Shown: positions 1 to 9,589, numbered from the stretch's first letter. The stretch is 64,000 bases of DNA from Sporosarcina obsidiansis (GCF_009651005.1 NZ_WHVW01000006.1:1-64000); one strand, 5' to 3'. Notes: generated by a model not told the origin, from the letters alone. Translations and numbers: made by a program.

Positions 1-76
1 CGAACACGGAAGTTAAGCTCTTCAGCGCTGATGGTAGTAGGGGGCTTCCCCCTGTGAGAGTAAGACGTTGCCAGGC
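1..76 (+). rRNA. rrf: 5S ribosomal RNA, 3' part (cut by window edge)
   Basis: The window opens inside a 5S rRNA: the CGAACACGGAAGTTAAGC loop region, the CCCCCTGTGAGAGTAAGACG arm and the terminal GTTGCCAGGC are all present in order. The 5' ~40 nt lie outside the window. It is the last gene of an rRNA operon and is followed directly by an intrinsic terminator. Confidence 0.95.
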
Positions 77-80
77 ATGC

Positions 81-111
81 AAAGCCATTCCCCATAGGGA
101 ATGGCTTTTTT
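81..111 (+). terminator. rRNA operon intrinsic terminator
   Basis: AAAGCCATTCCC...GGGAATGGCTTTTTT forms a near-perfect stem with a short loop followed by a T run, 5 nt after the 5S 3' end. Confidence 0.9.
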
Positions 112-266
112 GTCGTTTTAGGAAAATAAATCAATACTAATGTGAGAAGTGGGAGGAGTAGTGGAGTGCAAGGAAGCAAGCCGCTGTGACTCGAAGCGTA
201 TGATATACGCGAGACTCGCAAGCGGTGAAGCTGACGCGGCAATCCGCTGCTCATCACGCTTCGGAG

Positions 267-343
267 CCCGAACACGGAAGTTAAGCTCGCGCGCTGATGG
301 TAGTTAGGGGGCTTCCCCCTGTGAGAGTAAGACGTTGCCAGGC
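267..343 (+). pseudogene. truncated second 5S rRNA copy
   Basis: This stretch repeats the 3' ~75 nt of the 5S gene seen at 1-76, again ending in GTTGCCAGGC. The 5' half of 5S is missing: upstream of CCCGAACACGG the sequence does not resemble 5S. One internal stretch (CTCTTCAGCGC in the first copy) reads CTCGCGCGC here. It cannot fold as a complete 5S and is probably a recombination remnant of a duplicated rRNA operon end. The unrelated ~120 nt between the copies (150-266) contains inverted segments (CTCGAAGCG / CGCTTCGGAG) and looks like an inserted repeat. Confidence 0.8.
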
Positions 344-347
344 ATGC

Positions 348-380
348 AAAGCCATTCCCTATGGGGAGTGGCTTTTTTTG
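348..380 (+). terminator. duplicate of the rRNA terminator
   Basis: AAAGCCATTCCCTATGGGGAGTGGCTTTTTTT-type hairpin (key parts AAAGCCATTCCC and GGGAGTGGCTTT) with a T run. It is a diverged copy of the terminator at 81-111 and follows the truncated 5S. Confidence 0.85.
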
Positions 381-609
381 TGTTTTCAGAGCTAGGAAGA
401 TTGGTGCGTTGTTATAAAATCACTATCATTGCTTGGCGCAAGCGATGATAAATCTAGTCAACTGTATATGAAACTTTGCGAATCGCACATAACTCTTTCT
501 AGTTGCTCATAATTGTTTGGAACAAGTTTAGTAAGTATCAAAAGACTTTCCTTGAGTTTTTTCTTCTGGCACGATACGATAAACCCTACTGCGGAAAGGA
601 GAGGCTACC

Positions 610-1137
610 ATGGGAATGATTTTAATTATTTTCGCGATCAATATTGTTTATGTATCTTTCTCGACCGTCCGAATGATTTTGACCTTGAAAGGATATCGTT
701 ATATTGCTGCTGCAGTAAGTATGTTCGAAGTAGTAATCTACGTGATTGGATTGGGACTGGTGCTTGATAACTTAGATGAAATTCAAAACTTAATTGCATA
801 CGCATTAGGATTTGGATCAGGCGTAGTAGTGGGTTCGAAGATTGAGGAGAGACTAGCATTAGGATATATTACAGTGAATGTCATTACCGCAGATATTAAT
901 AAAGAAATGCCGGCTGAACTAAGACGTCTAGGATATGGAGTAACTGACTGGTCAGCAAATGGATTAAGCGGTGGACGTTCCACTATGGAGATTTTGACAC
1001 CGCGTAAATATGAATTACAGCTATATAAGACAATAACTGATCTCGATCCGAAAGCTTTTATTATTTCTTATGAACCGAAGACGATACATGGTGGCTTCTG
1101 GGTGAAGAGCGTGAAAAGGGGAAAATTATTTAAATGA
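610..1137 (+). CDS. yebE: DUF5698/DUF2179 membrane protein (YebE/UPF0316 family)
   Basis: A 175-residue protein of the UPF0316 family found next to the purine operon in Bacilli. The N-terminal ~75 residues form about three hydrophobic membrane segments (the DUF5698 part), and residues ~105-165 are the soluble DUF2179 domain, also found in YitT-type proteins. The start has a strong ribosome site (GGAAAGGAGAGG). The stop overlaps the start of the next gene by four bases (ATGA), so the two are translationally coupled. The biochemical role of the family is unknown. Length and order match B. subtilis yebE-yebG-purE. Confidence 0.9.
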   Translation: MGMILIIFAINIVYVSFSTVRMILTLKGYRYIAAAVSMFEVVIYVIGLGLVLDNLDEIQNLIAYALGFGSGVVVGSKIEERLALGYITVNVITADINKEMPAELRRLGYGVTDWSANGLSGGRSTMEILTPRKYELQLYKTITDLDPKAFIISYEPKTIHGGFWVKSVKRGKLFK

Positions 1138-1319
1138 GCAATAAGAAAATATGGTTTGATCGACAGGATGATGAAACGCTGGAGCAATGCTTAGAGCGAA
1201 TTCAAAGCTTAGGGTATACCGTTGTTGCCAGAAGGGAACAGCCTCTATTTAAACAAGTAGGAGAAGAGTATATTCCTATTAAGCAGCAAACTCAATTTCA
1301 AGGAATAAAAAACAGCTAA
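1134..1319 (+). CDS. yebG: NETI motif-containing small protein (YebG)
   Basis: A 61-residue protein that overlaps yebE by four bases. It matches the small family named after an N-E-T-I motif; here the motif reads D-E-T-L (residues ~13-16), followed by the typical [21 protein letters not shown] segment in which a helix leads to a G-Y-x-x-V-x-R strand. No catalytic motif, signal peptide or membrane helix is visible. Function is unknown; the family is conserved in Bacilli between yebE and purE. Confidence 0.85.
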   Translation: MSNKKIWFDRQDDETLEQCLERIQSLGYTVVARREQPLFKQVGEEYIPIKQQTQFQGIKNS

Positions 1320-1369
1320 TATCATCAAAATGGGTAAGAAACTATCGTGTTTTCATTCAGGAAGAACTT

Positions 1370-1414
1370 AAAAGCGAATGATATGAAAAGAATTATTATC
1401 TATTGTTCGGATTT
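1370..1414. promoter_or_regulatory. PurR operator: pair of inverted PurBoxes
   Basis: On the minus strand 1402-1413 reads AATCCGAACAAT, a full match to the PurBox consensus AWWCCGAACWWT. On the plus strand 1371-1382 reads AAAGCGAATGAT, a degenerate partner with the central CGAA. Taken as 14-mers they are separated by 17 bp and inverted, which is the arrangement of Bacillus PurR operators. PurR (PRPP-responsive repressor) would bind just upstream of the -35 of the pur promoter. Confidence 0.75.
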
Positions 1415-1417
1415 AGG

Positions 1418-1449
1418 TTGACGTATTATCAATAAGTTGTTACTATAAT
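1418..1449 (+). promoter_or_regulatory. pur operon sigma-A promoter
   Basis: TTGACG (1418-1423) is followed after 17 bp by TACTAT (1441-1446), with an overlapping TATAAT at 1444-1449 (20-bp spacing). It lies between the PurBoxes and the riboswitch. Confidence 0.7.
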
Positions 1450-1462
1450 AAGAGTAAATGAG

Positions 1463-1535
1463 TTCCCCGTATATGCTACAGGATTGGCTGTAGCGTTTCT
1501 ACCAAGACACCGTAAATGTCTACACTATGTGGGAA
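1463..1535 (+). promoter_or_regulatory. purine (guanine-type) riboswitch aptamer
   Basis: The hallmark elements are present in order: P1 5' strand with GTATATG, P2 GCTACAG/CTGTAGC, the conserved J2/3 GTTTCTACC, P3 with the loop CCGTAAA flanked by GACA/TGTC, then ACTATG leading into the P1 3' strand. The base before TATG that pairs with the ligand is C, which predicts guanine/hypoxanthine rather than adenine. J3/1 appears one base longer than in xpt. With the downstream terminator it would switch the pur operon off when guanine is abundant. Confidence 0.88.
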
Positions 1536-1600
1536 AGCAATTTTTCTAGGATATCTACGTCCGATAGCTGATATATACATAGCTATTTGCTCGTTTTGTT

Positions 1601-1662
1601 AAGGTCCTTGAAAGTTCTGCTTTTTGTGCATGTGAAAAGTGGAGTTTTCAAGGACCTTTTTG
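1601..1662 (+). terminator. riboswitch expression platform terminator
   Basis: AAGGTCCTTGAAA (1601-1613) is perfectly complementary to TTTCAAGGACCTT (~1646-1658) and is followed by a T run, giving a 13-bp intrinsic terminator between aptamer and purE. Confidence 0.9.
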
Positions 1663-1718
1663 TAATGAATCAGGTGATGAAAAAGATAAAACATGTTCGA
1701 TGAAGGAGTAGATTTCAT

Positions 1719-2207
1719 TTGGAACCGAAGATCGGTGTCATTATGGGCAGTAAAAGTGACTGGGAAACAATGAAACATGCTTGCGAGATATTAGATGAGT
1801 TAGAAGTTCCTTACGAAAAGAAAGTGGTTTCAGCTCACCGTACACCGGATTTGATGTTTAAATATGCAGAACAGGCACAGGCTAAAGGACTCCACGCTAT
1901 TATTGCCGGAGCGGGTGGAGCGGCTCACTTACCAGGAATGGTTGCTGCCAAAACGCTAATTCCTGTCATTGGTGTTCCCGTACAATCCAAAGCATTGAAT
2001 GGAATGGACTCCTTATTGTCTATTGTTCAGATGCCGGGCGGAGTTCCCGTGGCGACTATGTCGATTGGTAAAGCGGGCGCTACCAATGCAGGCTTGCTTG
2101 CTGCACAGATGCTTAGTGTAACTGACGAAGGATTGCGTGACAGACTACATCAAAGACGTGATGTTATGCGTCAAATCTCGTTGGAAAGCAGCGGTGATCT
2201 AGAGTGA
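1719..2207 (+). CDS. purE: N5-carboxyaminoimidazole ribonucleotide mutase PurE
   Basis: A 162-residue class I PurE that moves the carboxyl group of N5-CAIR to give CAIR in de novo purine synthesis. The [24 protein letters not shown] and [10 protein letters not shown] motifs are all intact. The chosen start is TTG, placed about 10 nt after GAAGGAG. It is the first gene of the pur operon and overlaps purK by four bases (GTGA). Unlike later genes of this operon, no conserved residue appears altered. Confidence 0.95.
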   Translation: MEPKIGVIMGSKSDWETMKHACEILDELEVPYEKKVVSAHRTPDLMFKYAEQAQAKGLHAIIAGAGGAAHLPGMVAAKTLIPVIGVPVQSKALNGMDSLLSIVQMPGGVPVATMSIGKAGATNAGLLAAQMLSVTDEGLRDRLHQRRDVMRQISLESSGDLE

Positions 2208-3325
2208 AAATGATTTTACCTGGACAAACTATTGGAATTATTGGAGGCGGCCAATTAGGACGCATGATGGGTCTCGCGGCAAAAGAAGCGGGATTTCGCA
2301 TTGCGGTGCTAGATCCCACAAATGATTCGCCGTGCGGGCAAATAGCGGATATTGAAATCATAGCTCCCTATGATGATGAACAAGCACTTGCTGAATTACG
2401 TGAAGTAAGTGATGTGATCACATTTGAATTTGAAAACATTGATTATGAAGGTCTGAAGCAGTTGTCAGAGCAGGCTTACGTTCCACAAGGAGCCGAGCTA
2501 GTTCGTATTACACAGAATCGGATGTATGAAAAAGCCGCAATACGGGCTGCAGGTGCTCCGGTTGCTCCTTATATAACAGCTGACACATATAAAGAGTTAG
2601 TCGACAAGATTGATGGATTAGGTTTCCCATGCATTGTCAAAACTGCTTTTGGTGGTTATGACGGAAAAGGTCAAGTAAAACTGGAATCAAAAGAACAATT
2701 AGAAGAGGCTCAGTCACTTTTTGAACATTCTTCATGTATTGCAGAAGCTTTCGTACCGTTTGAAAAAGAAATTTCCGTTATAATCCAGCGGAATCCAGCT
2801 GGCCAATCTTTTTGCTTACCAATAGCGGAAAATATTCATCGACATCATATTCTGCACGAATCTATTGTGCCAGCTCGAGTCGAGGATAGCGTTTTACAGC
2901 GAGCGGAAAGAGAAGCAGTAAAAATCGCCAGTTATTTGGGTTTGGTCGGAACTTTGGCAGTCGAAATGTTTGTACTTGAGAACGGTAGCATCGTGATTAA
3001 TGAATTAGCACCGCGACCGCATAACTCCGGACATTACTCAATTGAAGCATGCAATATCTCGCAATTTCATCAACATATCCGTGCTGTGTGTGGATGGCCT
3101 CTACGTGAACCGAAGTTGTGGGAATCTACAATTATGGTGAATGTATTGGGCGAACATGTTGAACCGCTCAATCAGCACATTGCGAATTACCCAGATTGGT
3201 CCGTTCATTTATATGGTAAAGCAGAAGCGAAAGAAAAACGTAAAATGGGTCACGTCACTATTATGACGAATGACTTGGAAGAAACCTTGCAAGAAATTGA
3301 GCAGTCTGGTATTTGGGAAGACTAA
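2204..3325 (+). CDS. purK: 5-(carboxyamino)imidazole ribonucleotide synthase PurK
   Basis: A 373-residue ATP-grasp enzyme that uses ATP and bicarbonate to turn AIR into N5-CAIR, the substrate of PurE. It shows the N-terminal [12 protein letters not shown] nucleotide-fold loop, the FEFENID segment, the GGYDGKGQ glycine loop of ATP-grasp enzymes (~residues 146-153) and the [18 protein letters not shown] metal/substrate motif (~residues 264-281). The start is a GTG inside the end of purE. In most Bacilli purB and/or purC follow; here the next gene is purS after 67 bp. Confidence 0.95.
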   Translation: MKMILPGQTIGIIGGGQLGRMMGLAAKEAGFRIAVLDPTNDSPCGQIADIEIIAPYDDEQALAELREVSDVITFEFENIDYEGLKQLSEQAYVPQGAELVRITQNRMYEKAAIRAAGAPVAPYITADTYKELVDKIDGLGFPCIVKTAFGGYDGKGQVKLESKEQLEEAQSLFEHSSCIAEAFVPFEKEISVIIQRNPAGQSFCLPIAENIHRHHILHESIVPARVEDSVLQRAEREAVKIASYLGLVGTLAVEMFVLENGSIVINELAPRPHNSGHYSIEACNISQFHQHIRAVCGWPLREPKLWESTIMVNVLGEHVEPLNQHIANYPDWSVHLYGKAEAKEKRKMGHVTIMTNDLEETLQEIEQSGIWED

Positions 3326-3392
3326 CTACATAGTCTTCATGCAGCTATATAGAATAAATCAACTACTATTTCCACTTTGGGAGGAACCAACA

Positions 3393-3647
3393 ATGACGAA
3401 AGTAACTATCTATGTAACATTACGTGAAAGTGTTGTAGATCCACAAGGCATCGCGACGACAGAAGCACTTCAAAAAATGGGCTTTGAAGAAGTACAGAGT
3501 GTACGAGTGGGAAAACTAATCGAGCTAGAGATGGATGGTTCTGAACAAACAGTAGAAACACGAGTGAAAGAAATGTGCGAAGATTTATTGATCAATAAAG
3601 TCATTGAAGATTATCGATTTGAAATTGGGGAGGTTGCGGGCAAATGA
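3393..3647 (+). CDS. purS: phosphoribosylformylglycinamidine synthase subunit PurS
   Basis: An 84-residue PurS, the small structural subunit that bridges PurL and PurQ in the FGAM synthase complex and supports ammonia channelling. The beta-alpha-beta fold sequence VTIYVTLRESVVDPQGIAT and the end segment LLINKVIEDYRFEI are typical. ATG at 3393 is chosen because a good GGGAGG lies 8 nt upstream; the open frame extends further upstream but without family similarity. The gene overlaps purQ by four bases. Confidence 0.94.
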   Translation: MTKVTIYVTLRESVVDPQGIATTEALQKMGFEEVQSVRVGKLIELEMDGSEQTVETRVKEMCEDLLINKVIEDYRFEIGEVAGK

Positions 3648-4327
3648 AGTTCGCCGTTCTAGTATTCCCAGGTCTTACTTGTGATCTTGATATGTATTAT
3701 GCGATTGAGGAAACAGTGAAGCAAGAAGTCGAATACGTCTGGCATACAGAAGCCGATCAACTCGACCAATTTGATGCAGTTCTTTTACCGACAGGGACTT
3801 CATACGGCAACTATTTACGTCCAGGTGCTCTCGCAAAAAGTTCACCTGCATGTCAGCATCTGATTGCTTTTGCAGAGTCCGGAAAACCGGTTCTCGGAGT
3901 GGGTAACGGATTTCATATTTTAGTAGAAGCTGGTCTTCTGCCAGGCGGATTCTTGCGTAATGTAGGTCTGAAATTCCGTTCTGCACAAGAAACAGTAGTA
4001 GTTGAAAATAATACAACGACTTTTACAAAAGACTATGCACAAGGTCAAATAATCACACTTCCAGTTGCGCATGAATTCGGTAATTACTATGCGGACGAAG
4101 AGACGGTAGAAGAGCTGAAAAATAGTAATCGAATTGTTTTTACCTATACTAATGAACATACGGATGGCAGTACTTTGGCAATCGCAGGCATCACCAATGA
4201 AAAAGGAAATGTTCTGGGGATGATGCCACTTCCAGAACGTGCAGTGGAAGAAGTAATTGGCGGAACAGATGGATCACCTTTATTTCATTCAATCTTGAAC
4301 AATTGGAGTGAACAGCATGTCAATTAA
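3644..4327 (+). CDS. purQ: PurQ-like FGAM synthase subunit with degenerate glutaminase site
   Basis: A 227-residue homologue of PurQ, the class I glutaminase that supplies ammonia to PurL. Overall length and flow fit the family, but active-site motifs are lost: the nucleophile motif GVCNGFQ reads GVGNGFH (codon GGT in place of the Cys codon, around base 3904); the oxyanion-hole motif GGFSYGDYLR reads [16 protein letters not shown] around the catalytic His reads AHEFGN; and MPHPERA reads MPLPERA. The His of the triad remains. No stop or frameshift is present. I infer a protein without glutaminase activity, possibly kept as a structural partner. Coupled to purS and purL by overlaps. Confidence 0.9.
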   Translation: MKFAVLVFPGLTCDLDMYYAIEETVKQEVEYVWHTEADQLDQFDAVLLPTGTSYGNYLRPGALAKSSPACQHLIAFAESGKPVLGVGNGFHILVEAGLLPGGFLRNVGLKFRSAQETVVVENNTTTFTKDYAQGQIITLPVAHEFGNYYADEETVEELKNSNRIVFTYTNEHTDGSTLAIAGITNEKGNVLGMMPLPERAVEEVIGGTDGSPLFHSILNNWSEQHVN

Positions 4328-6548
4328 TCACGAACCTACAGCGGAGCAAATCAAAGAACAACGATTATATCTTCAAATGGGAATGACAGTTGAAGAGTAT
4401 GAACGCGCAGTGGAATTGCTTGGGCGCACTCCAAATTACACGGAAACCGGATTATTTTCCGCAATGTGGTCAGAACATTGTTCATATAAAAGTTCAAAGC
4501 CTGTATTACGTAAGTTCCCGACGGAAGGAGCACGTGTCTTACAGGGACCTGGTGAAGGTGCAGGGATTGTAGATATTGGCGACAATCAGGCCGCTGTCTT
4601 CAAGATGGAATCTCACAACTCACCTTCAGCAATTGAACCATTTATTGGCGCGGCAACAGGTGCAGGTGGGATTATCCGTGATGTATTCTCTATGGGAGCA
4701 CGTCCGGTTGCATTGGTTAACTCTCTACGTTTCGGTGATTTGACAGAGCCTCGCGATAAGTTTTTATTTGAAGAAGCAGTAGCTGGGATTGCGAGCTACG
4801 GCAATGCAATGGGCATTCCGACAGTAGCGGGAGAAGTGCAATTTGATCAATGCTATTCAAAACGTCCACTTGTCAATGCGATGGCTGTCGGTTTATTGAA
4901 TCATGAAGATATTCAAAAAGGACTAGCAGCTGGTGTGGGCAATACAGTTCTTTATGCAGGAGCTACAACAGGACGTGATGGAATTCACGGCGCCACAATG
5001 TCTTCTGCAGAAGTATCTATTGAAGAAGATAATGAATTGCCAGTTATGCAAGCAGGAGATCCATTCATTGAAAAGTTATTGATGGAAGCTTGCTTAGAAC
5101 TTGTGAAATCTGACGCCTTGATTGGTATCCAAGATATGGGTGCGGCTGGTCTGACATCTTCATCTGCAGAAATGGCATCGAAAGCAGGATATGGCGTAGA
5201 GTTGAACTTGGATCTAGTACCTCAGCGTGAAGAAAACATGACAGCGTACGAAATGATGTTGTCTGAGTCTCAAGAACGAATGCTCATTGTCGTGAAAAAA
5301 GGTCGCGAAGAAGAAATTATTGAATTGTTTACCAAATATGGAATTAATGCAGTAGCAATTGGTCATGTAACAGATGACAAGATGCTGCGCTTGCTTCATA
5401 AAGGAGAAGTGGTAGCGGAAGTGTCAGCAGACTTACTTGCTGAAGATGCACCGACATACCACAAAGAATCTAAAGAGCCTGCATCCTTTGCAGAAAACCA
5501 AGCAATTGAAAATAAAGAACCACAAGTAGATAACTTGAAGGAAACATTACTTTCCTTATTGCAACGACCAACGATTGCTTCAAAAGAATGGGTCTACAAT
5601 CAATTCGACACGGGTGCAAGAACGAGTACAGTAGTGGCACCAGGAGCATCAGCTGGAATCATCCGGGTTAGAGGAACGAACAAAGGAATTGCGATGACAG
5701 CGGATTGTAATTCACGTTTTATTTATTTGGATCCGGAAACAGGCGGAAAGATTGCAGTAGCAGAAGCTGCACGTAACCTCGTATGTTCGGGAGCAGAGCC
5801 TATTGCGTTGACGGACTGCTTGAACTTCGGAAGCCCGGATAAGCCGGAAGTGTTCTGGCAGCTTGAAAAATCGGCAGACGGCATTTCAGAAGCTTGTCGC
5901 AAACTCAATGCACCTGTTATAGGTGGTAACGTGTCACTTTCGAATGAAGTCAATGGAGTACCGATTTATCCAACTCCGACAATCGGCTTGGTGGGAATCG
6001 TACATGATTTGACAGAAGTGACAACGACGAGCTTCAAACAAGCAGGAGATGCAATTTATGTAATTGGTCAAACAGACACAGAATTTGGCGGTAGTGAACT
6101 ACAGCAAATGGTCGAAGGGAAAATCTTCGGTAAAGCACCAGCCATTGATTTAGATGTAGAAGCAAAACGCCAGCAACAACTATTGTCAGCGATTCAGCAA
6201 GGGCTGATTCAATCTGCAACTGATCTGTCAGAAGGCGGATTTGCTGTTGCTCTTTGTGAAAAAGCATTTGCAGCAGACGGGTTAGGAGCAGAAGTAACGG
6301 TTTCAGGCTCTGCAGTCACTGAATTATTTAGTGAGACGCAATCTCGATTTTTGGTTACTGTCAAAGCAGATCAAGTGGCTGCTTTTGAAGAGAAAGTTGA
6401 AGATGCAGTGAAAATCGGAACAGTGACAGATGGCGGACAGCTCGTCATCAAAGATGCAGAAGGAACTGTCCTAGTAGAAGGGACGGTAGAACAATTCCAC
6501 GCTGCTTGGAAAGGGGCAATTCCATGCTTGCTGAACTCAGAGGGTTAA
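4317..6548 (+). CDS. purL: phosphoribosylformylglycinamidine synthase subunit PurL
   Basis: A 743-residue small-type PurL, the ATP-dependent catalytic subunit of FGAM synthase. ATG 4317 is chosen because TTGGAG lies 8 nt upstream. The [40 protein letters not shown] and [12 protein letters not shown] motifs are intact. Several near-invariant positions differ from other Bacilli: ESHNHPS reads ESHNSPS (Ser at ~residue 102), DNLNFGNP reads [17 protein letters not shown] reads GGNVSLSNE, and VRTNT reads ARTST. The frame is intact throughout. Activity may be reduced or lost; this cannot be decided from sequence alone. Confidence 0.94.
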   Translation: MSINHEPTAEQIKEQRLYLQMGMTVEEYERAVELLGRTPNYTETGLFSAMWSEHCSYKSSKPVLRKFPTEGARVLQGPGEGAGIVDIGDNQAAVFKMESHNSPSAIEPFIGAATGAGGIIRDVFSMGARPVALVNSLRFGDLTEPRDKFLFEEAVAGIASYGNAMGIPTVAGEVQFDQCYSKRPLVNAMAVGLLNHEDIQKGLAAGVGNTVLYAGATTGRDGIHGATMSSAEVSIEEDNELPVMQAGDPFIEKLLMEACLELVKSDALIGIQDMGAAGLTSSSAEMASKAGYGVELNLDLVPQREENMTAYEMMLSESQERMLIVVKKGREEEIIELFTKYGINAVAIGHVTDDKMLRLLHKGEVVAEVSADLLAEDAPTYHKESKEPASFAENQAIENKEPQVDNLKETLLSLLQRPTIASKEWVYNQFDTGARTSTVVAPGASAGIIRVRGTNKGIAMTADCNSRFIYLDPETGGKIAVAEAARNLVCSGAEPIALTDCLNFGSPDKPEVFWQLEKSADGISEACRKLNAPVIGGNVSLSNEVNGVPIYPTPTIGLVGIVHDLTEVTTTSFKQAGDAIYVIGQTDTEFGGSELQQMVEGKIFGKAPAIDLDVEAKRQQQLLSAIQQGLIQSATDLSEGGFAVALCEKAFAADGLGAEVTVSGSAVTELFSETQSRFLVTVKADQVAAFEEKVEDAVKIGTVTDGGQLVIKDAEGTVLVEGTVEQFHAAWKGAIPCLLNSEG

Positions 6549-7948
6549 ACGAAGAGTGCGGCGTATTTGGTATTTGGGGGCATGAGGATGCAGCGCAAAT
6601 TAGCTATTACGCATTACATGCACTTCAGCACCGAGGACAGGAGGGGGCAGGCATCGTTGTAAAAGGCGATGCAGGTCTTCAGGCTGTTAAGGGAGAGGGC
6701 TTGGTCAATGAAGTTTTCTCAGGGGACAATTTGAGTAAACTCAAGGGCCACGGAGCAATTGGACAAGTCCGTTATACAACAGAACAGGGACGCGGCATTG
6801 AAAACGTGCAACCCCTTGTATTCCGTTCGACAACAGGCAGTCTAGCTATTGCACACAATGGAAATTTAATTAACGCTAGAGACTTAAAAGAACATTTGGA
6901 ACGTCAAGGAAGTATCTTTCAAACGACATCAGATACAGAAGTGTTAGCACATTTGATCAAACGTAGTAGCGGCTCGTTGAATCAGCGAGACAAAGTGAAA
7001 AAAGCGCTCAGCATCTTAAAGGGTGCTTTCGCATTTGTGTTAATGACAGATGAAGGCTTAATGGTGGCGCAAGATCCGAATGGCTTACGTCCATTATCTT
7101 TAGGGAAAATTGGAGATGCATGGGTCGTTGCATCTGAAACATGTGCATTCGATATTATTGGAGCGGAGCCAATTCGTTCCGTAGAGCCTGGTGAGTTATT
7201 AATCATAAATGATAAAGGGTTAACGTCTGAACGGTTTGCACCAGCAGCTGAGCGCGCGATATGTTCGATGGAATATGTCTATTTCTCTCGTCCTGATTCA
7301 GATATCGATGGGATTAATATTCATGCTGCTCGTAAACGTTGCGGTAAACAACTGGCACGTGAGGTTCAGATTAGTGCGGATGTCGTGACTGGAGTTCCTG
7401 ACTCGAGTATATCTGCTGCGATTGGTTTCTCAGAGCAGAGTGGCATTCCGTATGAGCTTGGTTTGATCAAGAACCGCTATGTGGGAAGAACGTTCATTCA
7501 GCCTTCTCAAGCATTACGCGAAAAAGGTGTGAAAATGAAATTATCACCAGTACATCAAGTCGTTCATGGCAAGCGAGTTGTGATGGTGGATGATTCTATT
7601 GTCCGCGGTACGACATCTAAACGAATCGTTGCGATGTTGAGAGAAGCGGGCGCAAAAGAGATACATGTCGTTATTGCGTCACCACCTCTTATCGCGCCTT
7701 GCTATTATGGCGTCGATATCAGCTCTGATTCCGAATTAATTGCAACTGGACGTAATTTAGACCAAATGCGTGATGAGATCGGTGCGGATTCGCTGCACTT
7801 CCTTTCAATTGATGGAATGCTTGAAGCGAATGGTCGATCTCCTGAAATGAAAAATTGTGGACAATGTTTAGCTTGTTTTACAGGTGAATATCCAACCGAA
7901 ATTTATTCGGATACAGCAATGCCACACGAAAAAGAAATCGTACGATAG
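6524..7948 (+). CDS. purF: amidophosphoribosyltransferase PurF
   Basis: A 474-residue PurF, which makes phosphoribosylamine from PRPP and glutamine or ammonia, the committed step of purine synthesis. An 11-residue propeptide ([11 protein letters not shown]) precedes the catalytic Cys of CGVFG. The [17 protein letters not shown] and TSDTEV glutaminase motifs, the PRPP loop [13 protein letters not shown] and the 4Fe-4S cysteines ([20 protein letters not shown]) are present. The glutamine-site motif usually reading GHVRY(S/A)TAG reads GQVRYTTEQ here. ATG 6524 is chosen with AAAGGGGC upstream. Overlaps the end of purL. Confidence 0.95.
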   Translation: MLAELRGLNEECGVFGIWGHEDAAQISYYALHALQHRGQEGAGIVVKGDAGLQAVKGEGLVNEVFSGDNLSKLKGHGAIGQVRYTTEQGRGIENVQPLVFRSTTGSLAIAHNGNLINARDLKEHLERQGSIFQTTSDTEVLAHLIKRSSGSLNQRDKVKKALSILKGAFAFVLMTDEGLMVAQDPNGLRPLSLGKIGDAWVVASETCAFDIIGAEPIRSVEPGELLIINDKGLTSERFAPAAERAICSMEYVYFSRPDSDIDGINIHAARKRCGKQLAREVQISADVVTGVPDSSISAAIGFSEQSGIPYELGLIKNRYVGRTFIQPSQALREKGVKMKLSPVHQVVHGKRVVMVDDSIVRGTTSKRIVAMLREAGAKEIHVVIASPPLIAPCYYGVDISSDSELIATGRNLDQMRDEIGADSLHFLSIDGMLEANGRSPEMKNCGQCLACFTGEYPTEIYSDTAMPHEKEIVR

Positions 7949-7959
7949 GAGGCCTTTCC

Positions 7960-9015
7960 ATGTCGAAGGCGTATGAAAAAGCGGGAGTCAATATTGAAGC
8001 TGGCTATGAGTCAGTGGAACGGATGAAGTCCCACGTAGCACGAACAACTCGTAAAGGGGTAGCAGGTGCATTTGGTGGATTCGGCGGAATGTTCGACCTA
8101 TCTGCGCTCGAATATAAAGAACCTGTCTTAATCTCGGGAACAGATGGTGTCGGTACGAAGCTAAAGTTGGCTTTCATGGCAGATCGTCATGATACGATCG
8201 GTATCGACTGTGTCGCGATGTGCGTCAACGATATTGTGGCACAAGGCGCAGAGCCATTGTACTTCTTAGATTATGTAGCACTTGGAAAAGCCGTACCGGA
8301 AAAAGTAGAAGCGATTGTTAAAGGTGTGGCGGATGGCTGCGTGCAGTCCGGAGCCGCTTTGATTGGCGGCGAGACCGCAGAAATGCCAGGATTGTATGAG
8401 GAAGATGAATATGATTTGGCAGGTTTTGCAGTAGGTGCTTGCGAGAAGAGCCAAATTGTTACGGGTGACCGAGTACAAGAAGGTGATGTCCTCGTCGGGA
8501 TCGCGTCTAGCGGAATTCATTCCAATGGGTATTCTCTCGTTCGTCATATCGTATTTGAACAAATAGGTGCTGAGATAGACAGTACGATTGATGGCTTTGA
8601 AGGGCTAGGAACAGTAGCTGATGCATTGCTTACACCGACAAAAATTTATGCTAAGCCTGTAATGGAGATGCATAAACGGTTGGATATCCATGCTATGGGT
8701 CATATTACGGGTGGCGGATTTTTTGAAAACCTTCCACGTATGTTCCATGAAGGATTTGGTGTGGAAATAGAGTTGGGCGCATGGCCTGTACTTCCTGTTT
8801 TTCAAATGTTGAAACAAAAAGGCGAGTTAACAGATCGTGATTTATATAGTGTTTTCAATATGGGGATTGGTTTTGTAATTGCTTTACCTGAAGCAAACGC
8901 AGAGAAAGCACTAGAGATAGCAAAAGCGCATGGAGAACAGGCTTATATCATAGGACGTGTTAACAACAAGGAAGGCGTCGAGTTCATTGGCGAACATGAC
9001 GGGAGCTTGTCATAA
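7960..9015 (+). CDS. purM: phosphoribosylformylglycinamidine cyclo-ligase PurM
   Basis: A 351-residue AIR synthetase that closes the imidazole ring of FGAM with ATP. The family motifs [41 protein letters not shown] segment, [22 protein letters not shown] and [14 protein letters not shown] are all intact. A clear AGGAGG precedes the ATG. It sits 11 bp after purF and its stop overlaps the purN start (TAATG). Nothing unusual. Confidence 0.95.
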   Translation: MSKAYEKAGVNIEAGYESVERMKSHVARTTRKGVAGAFGGFGGMFDLSALEYKEPVLISGTDGVGTKLKLAFMADRHDTIGIDCVAMCVNDIVAQGAEPLYFLDYVALGKAVPEKVEAIVKGVADGCVQSGAALIGGETAEMPGLYEEDEYDLAGFAVGACEKSQIVTGDRVQEGDVLVGIASSGIHSNGYSLVRHIVFEQIGAEIDSTIDGFEGLGTVADALLTPTKIYAKPVMEMHKRLDIHAMGHITGGGFFENLPRMFHEGFGVEIELGAWPVLPVFQMLKQKGELTDRDLYSVFNMGIGFVIALPEANAEKALEIAKAHGEQAYIIGRVNNKEGVEFIGEHDGSLS

Positions 9016-9587
9016 TGGCAAAGAATGTTAGAATTGCAGTTTTTGCTTCAGGAAGCGGCAGTAACTTTGCAGCTCTAGAAAAGGCATGTTATGTCGGAAC
9101 GATACCAGCAGATATCGTGTTGCTCGTGACAGACAAACCCGATGCCTTTGTGACTGAACGAGCAAAGCAGGCAGGCATTCCAGTAGCAGCTTTTCGGCCG
9201 CGTGATTTTGAAACGAAGCAAGCGTATGAACAAGCCATACTAGCAGTTCTACAGGAAGCACAAGTCGAGTGGCTAATATTAGCAGGTTATATGCGCTTGA
9301 TTAGCCATGTCTTGCTAGACGCTTATCCTGAGCGTATTATCAATATCCATCCGTCCTTGTTGCCGTCTTTCCCAGGTAAGGATGCAATCGGACAGGCTGT
9401 AAAGGCGGGTGTCAAAGTGACAGGTGTCACGGTTCATCTCGTAGATGAAGGGATGGATACGGGTCCAATTTTGGCGCAACAGGCAGTAAACGTAATTGAC
9501 AATGACGAACAACAAACAGCAAAGGCAATTCATGAAGTAGAACATGAACTGTATACAGCTACTTTAAAAAAGTTATTTGAAAAGTAA
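9015..9587 (+). CDS. purN: phosphoribosylglycinamide formyltransferase PurN
   Basis: A 190-residue PurN that transfers a formyl group from 10-formyl-tetrahydrofolate to GAR. The catalytic Asn and His are in INIHPSLLPSFPG (~residues 105-117) and the catalytic Asp in DEGMDTGP (~residues 142-149); the GAR-binding SGSGSNF loop is at the N-terminus. All are intact. The start overlaps the purM stop. A terminator-like hairpin follows the stop, before purH. Confidence 0.95.
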   Translation: MAKNVRIAVFASGSGSNFAALEKACYVGTIPADIVLLVTDKPDAFVTERAKQAGIPVAAFRPRDFETKQAYEQAILAVLQEAQVEWLILAGYMRLISHVLLDAYPERIINIHPSLLPSFPGKDAIGQAVKAGVKVTGVTVHLVDEGMDTGPILAQQAVNVIDNDEQQTAKAIHEVEHELYTATLKKLFEK

Positions 9588-9589
9588 TC

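Noticed and set aside
150..266. Possible tRNA between the two 5S copies
   Set aside because: The inverted segments do not form a cloverleaf and no TTCGANT-type T-loop or anticodon arm was found.
513..767. 84-codon open frame overlapping yebE
   Set aside because: It overlaps the well-supported yebE start in another frame and has no family likeness.
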